Of a stretch of 64,000 nucleotides of DNA, positions 12,967 through 23,213 are shown piece after piece. The stretch is from NCBI GenBank assembly GCA_947623455.1, contig OX392527.1, forward strand, positions 48,404,401-48,468,400, in the 5' to 3' direction. The notes under the pieces are model-generated. The model saw only the letters and a program-made list of their open reading frames with translations. It was not told where the DNA came from and ran no database searches. The position numbers and the translations under genes were made by a program. The DNA is from Mimachlamys varia (Eukaryota; Mollusca; Bivalvia; Pectinida; Pectinidae). Position 1 is the stretch's first letter. The number at the start of each line of letters is the position of its first letter.

Positions 12967-13545
12967 TTAATCATTTGCGCAGGGGGTATCCTGTAGTGCT
13001 AGCTTGAAGCTGTTTACACTTGTACAATTAATGATGTTTATAGGTAGGCTATTCCAGACATTGATGCTTTTCGGTACAAATGAGTTCTGATATGTATTTG
13101 TCGAGCACGATTGTACTTTCACTGATTTATTATGATATTTCCTTTGTACTCGTTGACTGATCTCTATGTGCATTAAGTTTGCGGGGACGCCACCAGATTG
13201 TTGATGATTTTATAGAAGAGGTCTTTCCTTCCTTCTTGCAGGGGCTGCCATTTTAGTTATTAGCGACACTACTTTTCCGTTCGTAGTTGTCCATAACGAA
13301 TCTTATCGCCCTACTTTTTATGCCCTCTAACGTTTCTGTATTGTTCTTTGTATATGGATCTCACACACTACTGCCATAGTCTAACACCGATCTTACGAGT
13401 GAGACTGATGCAATTTCTATAAAATTTCTCTGGCTGTGTTTTAGATTACGCCTTATGAATCCGAGGAAGCTATTTGCACAGTTACTGATCTTGTTAATGT
13501 GGCAGAGACAGCCAGGTTTCCTAATAATTATGATGCTCTAATGTA
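12967..13545 (-). pseudogene. 3' end of a non-LTR (LINE) reverse transcriptase ORF
   Basis: On the minus strand, 'LGFIRRNLKHS', 'SVSLVRSVLDYGSSV' then 'DPYTKNNTETLEGIKSRAI' form the RT thumb-side region of Jockey/CR1-like LINEs. After a frame change the C-terminus follows ('NSFVPKSINVWNSLP', ending at 12967). An in-frame stop replaces the residue before 'DPYTKNN'. 5'-truncated, mutated insertion in intron 2 of the galactosyltransferase-like gene, same strand as that gene. Confidence 0.8.
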
Positions 13546-13762
13546 GCAATATTCTGATGGATTTGTAAAGTCCAAGATATGTATTATTTTAATATTATTT
13601 AATTATATCCTGTATTGCTCATGTATTGTCAAAGTGCTGTACTGTACTGTCCTTGTGTTATTGTCCAGTTGTCAGTTATGTAGAGCCATGTGCTTCTGTT
13701 TATGTTTTGTGACCTGTGACCTTTTAAATTCTTACCTGTATTCTGGTCATGTGACCTATTCT

Positions 13763-13902
13763 ATTGCTACCTGTTGGTATATGATTCTGTAAAAAGTAAA
13801 AGTCTTTTTTGTAGTAATTGCCAGTTTAGTTTTGTAACGTTCCATTTTAACCTAAAGCGACTAAAAAAATCAATGGTCGAATCTAGCTGTTATTCGGACG
13901 TC
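13763..13902. repeat. 140-bp repeat shared with 18047-18188
   Basis: The block containing 'AGTAATTGCCAGTTTAGTTT' and 'AACCTAAAGCGACTAAAAAA' is nearly identical to the block inside the DIRS element at 18.05-18.19 kb, same orientation. It marks a dispersed element that inserted in both places. Confidence 0.9.
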
Positions 13903-14195
13903 GGATTCGGCCATCGTAAATTGCCCTAAATATTTCGCGGTCACATGATTAAACCACCGATTTCTAACTCCGCTTCAAAAGAGTTCTTGTATCTCGGAAA
14001 CGGCGTACTAAACTTTGACTGAAATGATAAGAAATGAGAATAGGATGAGGCCTAAATATGGTTGAAAACTCATTGGATAGTTGGGAATATTTAATTTCGG
14101 AACGAACTTCACACAGAAGCAAACAGCGATGTTTCAAATCTTGAAAAAATGCTACATAACAGCATGATTTTTAGACACAAGTACGTATACACTAC

Positions 14196-14321
14196 CTTCA
14201 CGTAATGGTGGCATGGGGTTGGTGAATTGTTCCTGACCAGACAGACCAAACGGATCCAAATAAATGATTATCAGGAAGACACCAAGAACAAGGATGGTAA
14301 TCCAGTGTAGTTTCCTTCCTG
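14196..14321 (-). CDS. Galactosyltransferase-like gene, exon 2 (membrane anchor)
   Basis: Reads 'GRKLHW' then the hydrophobic span 'ITILVLGVFLIIIYL' and a stem ending 'PMPPLRE'. A basic N-terminus followed by one membrane helix is the type II signal-anchor layout of Golgi glycosyltransferases. Acceptor: TTTCAG before CAGGAAGG at 14321. Donor: GTAGTG after 14196. Phases fit exons 1 and 3. Confidence 0.75.
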
Positions 14322-15423
14322 CTGAAATATAAATCATAGTTGTTAATCATCGGGCACCGAAGGCACCCGAGCGAAGCTCTTGAATGGTAACACATGCGTG
14401 CGTAAACAGAGTTGTTTCCCTTTGCCTTTCGTCCGGAAGTAACCCTCCAGTGGGAAAAACCGTCACCCAATCGGCAATCATCGTTTATTTGAAAATAACT
14501 GTAATTTCTTTCAGCTTATTTCTATTTAATTTATCGATATCTCTGTCTGTTGTTTTCTGGGGTTTTTTCTCGACTTGTCGAATTAAAATTATGGAAATTT
14601 TATCTCATTCTGAACCAGTACATGAATTATTCTCAGTAAATATCCGATAGGTCCTAAAACTACTCTCTTTTAAGCCTTTGCCTTTGTTATACTATTTCTG
14701 TCACACACAGAGTCTTGGCAAACAAAAACACTGAACAACTTCTTAATGAACAAAAACTGATGACTCCCTTTCCCCGGTTTAAAATGTTTTACCCTTCCAA
14801 TACGATATCACAATGATTAAGATGTTCATACAATTGCGAGGATATGTTGTGATGGTAAGAAGGGTTAGGGTTGGGAGAGGACAGCGGATGGGTTATAACC
14901 AAAATTGATATCGTCAAATTAACAAAGCCTACATGAAAAATCGAAATATTAAGACCTTAATTTGACCAAGAGTTATATAGTGAAGGAAAGTGAGTGCATA
15001 CGCCTGGTGTCCTTCCATAAGAGGAAACCATTGATTTGGACATTGAAACTTCGCCTCTAACTCCTGTTCACACATGAGTAGATACATCTACAAGTGTGCC
15101 GTGAAATATATCTGTGTATATCAATATGATTGGAAAGCAATTGTTAAACTTAAAAAAAAGTTACAAAATTGTTAAAAATTGCAGGTAACTGCATTTTTAA
15201 AACATATCAAACAGAATGACAAATAATGAAAAATTTACTCATAAAACGCTTAATGTGAAATGTTCGTGTTCATAAAATTGGTATGAACCGTTTATTCTCA
15301 GATAAACTATGCAAACATGCGAAAGTTTTTAGCCTTCCATGTAGAGTTTTTATATACCTTATGATAAACTCCCTGTAGTGGAAATCGACTAGGGGTATCT
15401 ATGATAAATAAACGTTAACTTAC

Positions 15424-15464
15424 GTGGGCGAATCATCTCCTTAACAATCTGAAACATATCGCGT
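15424..15464 (-). CDS. Galactosyltransferase-like gene, exon 1 (start codon)
   Basis: A short exon with acceptor TTACAG (15465-15470) and strong donor GTAAGT (from 15423 downwards). ATG at 15455-15457 opens 'MFQIVKEMIRP', which joins in frame to 'GRKLHW' of exon 2. This gives a short basic cytoplasmic tail, as expected for a type II Golgi enzyme. The acceptor implies at least one more 5' untranslated exon upstream, not identified; the DIRS element begins only about 0.5 kb away on that side. Confidence 0.65.
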
Positions 15465-15621
15465 CTGTAATGAGAAGACATAACATAAATGAAAATATGC
15501 TGCGTCATATTTAGCAAGAATAAACCACTATATTTACATTTGCTGTTCAACTTACCATTGTAATGCATTGTGAAGGCAAATGCTGTTACTTAAGTATGTG
15601 ACAACATTTGCCATTTGCCAT

Positions 15622-15968
15622 CGGACGACAAGGCCGATAAGCTGGGGGGACCCGTTGGATCTCTCGGAGCCGATTGGTGATGGGGGGGAATGATGATGAA
15701 TGTTCTGTCATATTACCAGCTGAGAAAGCTCAGAATGAGATCGTCCTAGTGGTTATGTCGGAATATTTTGAGGCCGACGTCCTAAGGGACGCAATGGTCA
15801 AGCAAGTGGCGTCGTTAGGCAATGTGCTAAACCGGCAAACATTGGGAAGACGGCAGATAAATATAAACCGGAGAACTGTGTTAATGTTAGGGCCCCAAAC
15901 ATTAACAAAGAAATCTGGTCAAAGTTGGCTCGGCCATTTCAGTCGAGGGATTACGAGTTGAAGGAGGC
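15622..15968 (+). pseudogene. Detached DIRS gag-like fragment
   Basis: Closely similar over about 345 bp to 16752-17107 inside the adjacent DIRS element (shared 'VILPAEKAQNE' and 'VVMSEYFEAD'), with several indels that shift the frame. It ends abruptly at 'AAGGAGGCAC' and lies just outside the left terminus of the DIRS element. It is therefore either a remnant of a second copy or the product of rearrangement. Confidence 0.85.
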
Positions 15969-16010
15969 ACCAAGGCCAAAAACCTCAATAAAGTGGCAAA
16001 AATCACATGG

Positions 16011-16168
16011 TTCTCTTTCATTCAAGCCGCTCAGGCTTGTCGGGTTGAATATGCATCTTGACAACCTATAGGTGCGCAACTCTGACCTCTAAAGGTTGAA
16101 ATATACGTGCCTAATCCGGGTATTTTGCCTCTTCAGGGCCTATAAAATACACGACACGTCGCTCTTCC
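16011..16168. repeat. DIRS left inverted terminal repeat
   Basis: Reverse-complement similarity to 22835-23003: shared pieces include 'GACACGTCGCTCTT' against 'AAGAGCGACGTGTC', and 'AACCTATAGGTGCGCA' against its complement at about 22925. The outermost 50 bases differ from the right repeat but are matched by the internal complementary region. Confidence 0.88.
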
Positions 16169-16255
16169 ATGTTTTTTTTTGCTAGTCAGCAACAAGCACG
16201 CGAGTCGGTACGGCCAGCTTAAAATTAGTGCTACTGAGTCTACCGCAGGTAGATT

Positions 16256-17700
16256 TTGCATAACGACATGCATTCTAAAACAAGACCCGGGAGAGGAGGT
16301 ATGAAGGCAACTAAGCCTGTGTTAGTGACTATCCCTATGGATGACGACGAGAATTTATCACTCGACCCGGAGGAGGACTCGGCGTCTTTTTTTCTCGAGT
16401 CAAACTCAGAGTTTGACTTTACTGTTGAGAGCGGCGCGGCCGCACTGGGGTCAGCACCCCTATCAGTTCAGGAAGTCTCGGCAAGAGCGAGAGGTAAGAG
16501 TGAGACGAAGAAAAATGGCCACGCTGTGGGCGAAACCCCAGCTATTAACAGAAAAAGGTCGTCGCATGCCGCGGGCAGCGAGGAACAGCTCATAGCAAGT
16601 AAGTGTCGAAAAGAACAGGTTGACGAGCGTATCAGACAGAGTTAAGGTTAAAACTTATGAGAAAACGAGCTGAGGGCTCGTCATCAGGTCGTATTACCCG
16701 GCCGGGAGCCGGTTTTGCAAGAAATGACAGTCCGAGCGATATGTGGTGTGGTTCGGACGACAGGGCCGATAAGCTGGGAGGACCCGTTGGGTCTGTCGGA
16801 GCCGATTGGTGATGGGGGGAATGATGAGGAATATTCTGTCATATTACCAGCTGAGAAAGCTCAGAATGAGAACGTCCTAGTGGTTATGTCGGAATATTTT
16901 GAGGCCGACTTCCTAAGGGACGCAATGATCAAGCAAGTGGCGTCGTTAGCCAATACGGCATGTGCCAAACCGGCAAACATTGGAAAGACGGCAGATAAAT
17001 ATAAACCGCCGGAGAACTGTGTTAATTTTAGGGCCCGTAAAGTTAACAAAGAAATCTGGTCAAAGTTGGCTCGGCCATTTCAGTCGAGGGACTACGAGTT
17101 GAAGGAGGCACAGAGGTTGCTAGGTCTGGGTATGGTGCCTTTAATGAAATTAACCCAGTCATTGATGGAGTACCCTAGTTTTAGAGAAACTTTAAGACCA
17201 CTGTGTGTGGACTGCTGTGTGGCAGTGCATTTCAGAAGCTCTCAATGGAGAGACGTTTCATGCTGAGACAAGCTTTACCTAAAGGGTGTCACTCCCTATG
17301 TTCTAAAGGTCAAGGACATTTCAGAAGCTAACAAGGTTTTTAATGCTTTTTCTGAAAACAGGGGAGGCAGAACATGCTGCGGCACAGGTCGTGGGCGAGG
17401 ATCCCATGGACAGAGGTCAAACAATACTGGTAGGCATTGTTTACGGCCAAACCACAGGGGCAGAGGGTATGGCTACCAAAGACGCCCCAGCCGCGGTCAA
17501 CAGGGCCAGCAGCAACAGCAAACCCAGTCAAAGGCAGAGTGACATGCCCAGTAGAGGTAAGTCAAAGAAACCCTTCAGGCAAGATCAGGTTTAATCTTCA
17601 CTTTTGGAAATCCATCACTGATGATGAGTGGGTCTTTCAAACCGTGCAAGATTATAAAATAGAATTTGATATTCCATCAGTCTAGAATGCCAGGACCAAT
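16256..17700 (+). pseudogene. DIRS gag-like region, broken in several frames
   Basis: First piece (16256-16645): an acidic segment 'MDDDENLSLDPEEDSAS' then a basic stretch. Second piece (16715-17266): 'AEKAQNENVLVVMSEYF' and 'VNKEIWSKLARPFQSRDYEL' followed by 'QRLLGLGMVPLMKL', a helical gag-like domain seen in DIRS ORF1 proteins. From 17343 short Gln/Gly/Arg-rich pieces in two frames resemble the low-complexity tail of such proteins. A stop and frame changes separate the pieces, so no intact product is predicted. Confidence 0.7.
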
Positions 17701-18315
17701 TTCATTTAACGAGAAGAAAGAGACAGTGAAGGGGGGATTGCACAGAGGCGTGACTAAAAGTAGTGGATAAGGTGTTTTTGTTAGTTTTTTATTAGTGCAT
17801 TAGTATAAGAAAACAGTTGGTAAAAACAGTGTTGGTATAAATTAGTGTATGGTCATGAGAGATTCAAGGACTGTGGGTGGGATGTGTGCCTTGAAGCCCT
17901 CTAGTGTTGTGCATTGTACTGCTGCTACCGGAAGGAGGTTCCGTTGGGGAATTGTGTGTGGGAAAAAGGAGTATTTATATGTGTCTGAATGTGTAGGGGT
18001 GTGCTTGTCTGATTCTGTGGTTAGTTGACTGTAGGATTGTAATAGGGTCTATTGCTACCTGCTGGTGTATGATTTTGTAAAAAGTATAAGTCTTGTTTGT
18101 AGTAATTGCCAGTTTAGTTTTGTAACGTTCCATTTTAACCTAAAGCGACTAAAAAAATCAATGGTCGAATCTATCTGTTATTCGGATGCCAGGACCAATT
18201 TCATTTAACGAGAAGAAAGAGACAGTGAAGGGGGGATTGCACAGAGGCGTGATTAAAAGTAGTGGATAAGGTGTTTTTGTTAGTTTTTTATTAGTGCATT
18301 AGTACTAACGAGAAG
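17685..18315 (+). repeat. 125-bp direct duplication flanking a 375-bp insert
   Basis: 17685-17810 and 18186-18310 are near identical (both contain 'AAGGGGGGATTGCACAGAGG'). The sequence between them (about 17811-18185) ends with the 140-bp block also found at 13763-13902. The duplication is far too long for a normal target-site duplication, so duplication of the recipient sequence or recombination is likely. Confidence 0.85.
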
Positions 18316-18983
18316 AAAGAGATAGAAATTATAGATCAGGAGATATCTGACCTTTTGAAAAAAGGGGCAATTCAAATTTCTGTACATGTACATGAAAAAG
18401 GGAAGTTCATTTCAAATATTTTTGTGGTTGAGAAAAAGAAAGGCAAGTTTAGACCAGTTATTAATTTGAAAAAATTAAATGAGTTTGTAGTCTACCATCG
18501 TTTTCAACGAGAGACCTTGATTGTGGTATTGGAGTCTGTTGAGAAAGGTGATTATTTCTCTTCCATTGATCTGAAAGATGCCTACTTTAGCATTCCCATG
18601 GCTGAAGAGTGTTTTAACTATTTGAAATTTGAATGGAAAGGAACATTGTATCAATTTGTTGCTTTGTCATTTGGTTTAACAAGTGCTCCAAGGGTATTTA
18701 CCAAAGTCTTCAAACCAATTTTCGCAAACATCCGTAGTAGTGGTATTTGTGCATTGATGATTCTTTGGTGAAAGCAGCTGAAAAAGATCGATGTAAAAAG
18801 GATTGCTTGGTGTTGGCAGATAGGTTACAAATGGCAGGTTTTCAGATCAATAAGGAGAAATCGTCTTTTAAAGCGGACACAGTTATTGTACATTTGGGCT
18901 ATGTAATTGACTCAATTGCATTCACGGTTTCTCTACACAAGAGAAGGTGCATACACTTCGAACTGCAGCTAGAAAGATACTAG
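18308..18983 (+). pseudogene. DIRS reverse transcriptase, frameshifted at the catalytic box
   Basis: Contains 'KFRPVINLKKLNEFV', the first catalytic Asp in 'SIDLKDAYFSIPM', and 'FGLTSAPRVFTKVFKPIFA', all typical of DIRS-type RT. The frame then breaks near 18740. The catalytic Asp pair appears only in the next frame ('CIDDSLVKAAEKD'), with 'LGYVID' following, so the polymerase could not be made as one piece. Confidence 0.88.
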
Positions 18984-19005
18984 AGGTTGATCAACTGTCG
19001 CTACG

Positions 19006-19711
19006 ATGCCTTGCAAGTTTGGTAGGTTTGTTTACATCATCTTTAAGGCAGTCCGAATGGCTGGACTCTATTATAGAGTTTCAGACAGAGTCAAGACTGA
19101 GAACTTGGCTGCTGGATTGTCCTATGATGATGTTTTAACATTGCCAGGTACTGCTCGAGATGAGATTCAGTGGTGGGGTGCCAATGTGGAAGGTATGAAT
19201 GGTCAGGTAGTCCGGCCACAAGAACCTGGTTTAGTTTTGGAAACTGATGCGTCTTTGACAGGTTGGGGAGCGAAGCTTGTAGATAGACAAACTAAAGGTT
19301 GTTGGTCATTTGATGAAAGGATGAGTCCCATACATCTGTTAGAGTTAAGGGCAATTTTGTTTGGATTATTGTCGCTTTGTAAGACTGTTAAGAATGAACA
19401 TATCCTTGTTAAGTCTGACAGTGCTTGTTCAGTCACATATATCAATAAACCAGGTGGTTGTGTTTTACAACTGAATAATGTGGCTAAGGAAATCTGGAAT
19501 TGGTCAGAGGAACGGAATATTTATATTTCCGCTCGTCATATACCCGAAAAACAAATGTGGATGCAGATTATCTGTCTAGGTCTATGCAAACTTCAGGTGA
19601 ATGGTCGCTGAACGTATCCATTTTCGAAAGAATATGTAGACACTATTTCTACCCGGATATTGATTTGTTTGCGAGTAGGCTGAATAATAAGTTACCTAGA
19701 TTTGTGTCATG
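19006..19711 (+). pseudogene. DIRS RNase H region
   Basis: 'LETDASLTGWGAKLVD' carries the first catalytic Asp, 'HLLELRAILFGL' the Glu, and 'VKSDSACSVTYINKPGG' the next Asp. The final part ('NVDADYLSR') occurs in another frame after an indel near 19555. It is followed by 'DIDLFASRLNNKLPRFVS', the conserved segment after RNase H in DIRS pol. Confidence 0.85.
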
Positions 19712-20171
19712 ATTTCCAGATCCTTTAGCATGGACGTCAGGTGCTTTTTCATTGTCATGGAAAGATCACTTACCATTTATCTTTCCTCCTTTCAGCCTCG
19801 TAGCCAGAAGTTGAAGGACGAACAGGTGAGTGGAGCCATCATGGTCCTGCCTTTGTGGAGAAACCAGGTATGGCTACCTACACTGTTAGGCATTGTTGCG
19901 GGTGCTCCCGCAAGACTTCCAAGGTGGAAAAACCTGTTACTCTCGCCTCAGGGCGAGACCCATCCAATGACCAGCTGAAGACTTGTCGCATGCTTCGTAT
20001 CAGGAGATCCCTGCAAAGGCAAGGCTTATCGCGACAGTCTGCCAAGCTCGTTTGTTTGTCCTAGAGAAGGTCAACTACAAAAAAGTACGATCGATCTTGC
20101 GTGGAACAGCTGGGTATCTTGGTGTGGTGGACGGTCGGTTAATTAAAATTGCCCGTCTGTTACGCAAGTGA
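19712..20171 (+). pseudogene. DIRS post-RNase H segment and recombinase N-terminal part
   Basis: 'AIMVLPLWRNQVWLPTLL' is the conserved element after the 'LFASRLN' motif in DIRS polyproteins. Several frame changes and a stop at 20171 break it. The stretch 20240-20322 continues as a recombinase N-terminal helix region up to the TTAA insertion point. Confidence 0.6.
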
Positions 20172-20239
20172 TTGATTATATAACACATATCTTAAACAGT
20201 GGGAAGTCATAAAGTCTAATCAATACCCAAAGAAGTATG

Positions 20240-22533
20240 TTGACTCAAACAATTGCAGTGTTAGGTAATGATCATTTAGTAAATAACCAGCTGTTATCTA
20301 GGTTCATGAGAGTAGTGTTTAAGGTCTAGATACAGGACAATTTAATATGGCGGAGCTAGGTGTTTTTACCAAAACTAGTTATTTTTCTAAATACTGCAAA
20401 ATACATGACCAAAATAGACCACAAAGTACATTTTATGAGGGAGAATCGATAATTTCAACCATATTTTGGTACGTTTGGTGGTTTTTCTGATATTTTGTTT
20501 TATATGCCTAAAAACGCGTGCACGTTTGCAGAATACTGCGAAAGATAATGAAAACAATAAATATCATTTTTTGTTTGTTTAATATACACAGAATGATAGA
20601 CGAGCCTTCGATTTTTGAATTGATCCCAATTTCAATTGAAACCCGCAGAATAAGAGAACGTACTAGCCACAAGAATGGCAACTTCCGCACATTCAGAACA
20701 CCGATCACATCTGGGTCAGATTTTCAAAATTTCCATCGCCGATCGACAAATTTATGTGGCACGCCGCATAGCCAAAACAAAAATCTTACCGTCTGCGGTA
20801 TGACAAGTTATGACATTATGTCATATATCTTAAATCAAACATCTTCCCGTTGCATGTAGCGAAATATAATCCTCTGCCCTCCATTTTGAACTATTTACCT
20901 TTTTTAGATATTCATACGCCTGACTTAGAGGCATGGTGAAACATCGACAAAATTAACAATTAAATTGAATTCAAGCATGCAGTAAAGGTTAATGTTACTT
21001 GGTATATCGTCACAAAGGAAAAACTACCCATTTCTATCACGATAAATTGTTTTTAGCGATTGCCAGTTTTCGTTTTTTGGGCGAATGTATAGCACGTGAA
21101 AATATGTTCCTCGGCACTTCCGGCAGTGTTTTTTTTTAGGTAATTTAATGATTTTGAAAGAATTGTCAATAAAGTTTAATTTGGGTTGTATATATTCTGC
21201 TGGAATTCGTATATATAACACACTTCCGCGTGGATCGGACAGTATTAACTCACTGATTATACCGATTCGTTCTCGGCTTCGCACCTGTCAAACATCGCTT
21301 GCCATTGTAAACATGAGTGGCAGTTGAGGCACATGGGTATCAAAATACATTTCTCAAACTTAATTAGTAATTAGGTAACCGTATTTTAAATGTAAATTAC
21401 GTTATGTCGGTGTTATTATTTTTAATTTTATACATTTATTTGACGCGAAACTTACATTTACATGACAAATGACCTATTTAATATAAAATAATGCCCCTAT
21501 ATTACCTCCACGAGATACAGGAAACTACTTTTACCTGAAATGAAAACAGCATGCAATGGACGACATTTTTAGAGGGGGTACCTGTTTATTTCTCCCTGAT
21601 ACTCTGATTTACAGATTAATATCGAAATTTTAACACTGCGTTAACATTCTATGAACATTGCAGCAACTTTGTATATATTTTTTTAAATGTTTCAAATAAC
21701 TATATGAAAAATATTTGCGCACTCCCATTTGGATATCATTTACTTAATATTTTTTTCCTAAGTACAGATTTTGAGGCTGAACTGCATTTTATATCAATAT
21801 TAAACATAATGGGATAAAGCTTATGCCATATATTTGAAGGAAACATTAAAATTTCAATATTACCATTTTCATCCAGGTGACAACCAATATGGCTGTACCT
21901 AGTCCTTAATTCGAATCCACCCAAGCCGAGATATGAGTTAACATGGGATGTGTCAGTGTTGCTCAGGTTATTAGAAACTTTGAATCCTATGTCTAGCTTA
22001 GATTTACCGATGTTGACGAAAAAAATGGTTTGTTTACTTGCTTTGACAACCGTACAGCGGACACAGATTCTCGTGAATTTAGACATCAACTTTATGCAGG
22101 ATTTAGGTAATTCTGTTGTATTCACGGTCCCAGACCTCATGGAAACATCCAGACCATCGTAACCTTTCTATAAGGTAACAGTAGAGAGGTTTTCTATAGA
22201 GGGAATGTGTGCATTAAGGTTATTGAGAGAGTATTTGTTAAGAACAGAAGGCTTCAAAAGTCTAGTAAACTTCTGGTGTCATTTAAGTTAGGAACTCAAA
22301 TTACCACAGATACTCTGTCTAGATGGGTTGAGGAGTTAATGCAGAAGGCAGGGATAGATTCACAGTTTAAGCCTCATTCTGTACGTGGTGCAGCTGCGTC
22401 AGCGGTGGCAGCTGCAGGTTTGTCTTTAAATAAAATACTTATGAGTGCTAATTGGTCTTCCGCAGGTACTTTCAAAACATTCTACCTGAGGGAGAGGGAG
22501 AAGAGACAGGCCGGTAGAAAAGGGGTTTGGTGA
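20240..22533 (+). pseudogene. DIRS tyrosine recombinase, split by an inserted element
   Basis: The left part ends at 20322. The right part resumes at 21906 in the frame that continues it if the insertion and one TTAA are skipped. The right part holds 'VCLLALTTVQRTQIL' (first catalytic Arg), then after a frame change near 22160 'HSVRGAAASAVAAAG' (His-x-x-Arg), 'ANWSSAGTF' (Trp in place of the second His, usual in this group) and 'FYLRE' with the nucleophile Tyr. The catalytic residues are all present, but the insertion and frameshift inactivate it. Confidence 0.85.
20323..21905. mobile_element. TTAA-flanked TIR element inserted in the DIRS recombinase
   Basis: Exactly 1,583 bp between two copies of TTAA (20319-20322 and 21906-21909). 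Ends are imperfect inverted repeats: GGTCTAGATACAG at the left and, reverse-complemented, GGACTAGGTACAG at the right. TTAA target duplication is the hallmark of piggyBac-type transposition. The interior has only short frames (20518-20859 plus, 21024-21284 minus) without transposase signatures, so it looks non-autonomous. Confidence 0.85.
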
Positions 22534-22656
22534 GGCAGTATTCTCCACAATGGACAAGGAAACAAATGAATAAAAAGTTGAACTTTGAAACACTTGTGTT
22601 TGGTATTTTCATCTGAGTTTGGTGTGATACCTGTATATTGTTGAGTAATCGCTTTG

Positions 22657-22790
22657 AAGATGCATATTCAACCCGACAAGCGTAAGTGGCTTGAATGAAA
22701 GAGAATCCCCCTCATCCGAGTATCTCTGATACGATGGATGAGAAGGATTCTCTGAAATGAAAGCCCGAAGGCTGGAGGGTTGAATACCCA
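22657..22790. repeat. DIRS internal complementary region
   Basis: The first part (about 22657-22712) is the reverse complement of the outermost left end (16007-16060, sharing 'TTCTCTTTCATTCAAGCC'). The second part (about 22713-22790) is the reverse complement of the outermost right end (22950-23037, sharing 'TCCATCGTATCAGAGATACT'). In DIRS1 this region templates completion of both ends and circularisation. Confidence 0.88.
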
Positions 22791-22834
22791 CCCTCCCGAG
22801 TTATTTGATTACCAACAATGTCCTTTGAAGAGGC

Positions 22835-23037
22835 ATGAAAGAGCGACGTGTCGTGTGTTTTATAGGCCCTGAAGAGGCCAAATACCCGGATTAGGCACGT
22901 ATTTTTTAACCTTTAGAGGTCAGAGGTGCGCACCTATAGGTTGGCAAGATGCATATTCAACCCTCCAGCCTTCGGGCTTTCAGTTCAGAGAATCCTTCTC
23001 ATCCATCGTATCAGAGATACTCGGATAAGTGGGGATT
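22835..23037. repeat. DIRS right inverted terminal repeat
   Basis: Inverted counterpart of 16011-16168. It continues through 'CCTCCAGCCTTCGGGCTTTC' to the terminus near 'GGGGATT' at 23037, as judged from the internal complementary region. No clear target duplication is visible, as expected for tyrosine-recombinase integration. Confidence 0.85.
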
Positions 23038-23093
23038 ATGTATTATAACAAAATATCGTAAATGTAGATATACATGTAACCATTGAACTTATG

Positions 23094-23213
23094 CCAGATT
23101 GTATTTATTGTCAATATGAATGCAATCTTGGTGCCAGATGGATATTCATGGGATGTTATTTTATATTTATCTTGCATCAAGATTGCATTCATATTGACAA
23201 TAAATACAACCTG
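23094..23213. repeat. Hairpin: 30-bp perfect inverted repeat with 47-bp spacer
   Basis: 23101-23130 is the exact reverse complement of 23178-23207, with pairing extending about 7 bp further with one mismatch. Located about 60 bp beyond the DIRS right terminus. Confidence 0.92.

Larger units (their letters stand above)
16007..23037 (+). mobile_element. DIRS-family tyrosine-recombinase retrotransposon (degenerate)
   Basis: Element bounded by inverted terminal repeats (left about 16011-16168, right about 22835-23037) and containing, in order, gag-like ORFs, RT, RNase H, a conserved post-RNase H domain and a tyrosine recombinase, plus an internal complementary region near the right end. This is the DIRS1 layout: no LTRs, no DDE integrase, replication through a circular intermediate integrated by the recombinase. 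This copy has frameshifts, a 125-bp internal duplication around an insertion at 17.8-18.2 kb, and a TTAA-flanked insertion at 20323-21905. Confidence 0.9.

Noticed and set aside
14384..14650. 88-codon plus-strand frame with a hydrophobic stretch
   Set aside because: Partly intronic sequence beside exon 2 of the galactosyltransferase-like gene, low-complexity hydrophobic and without family similarity.
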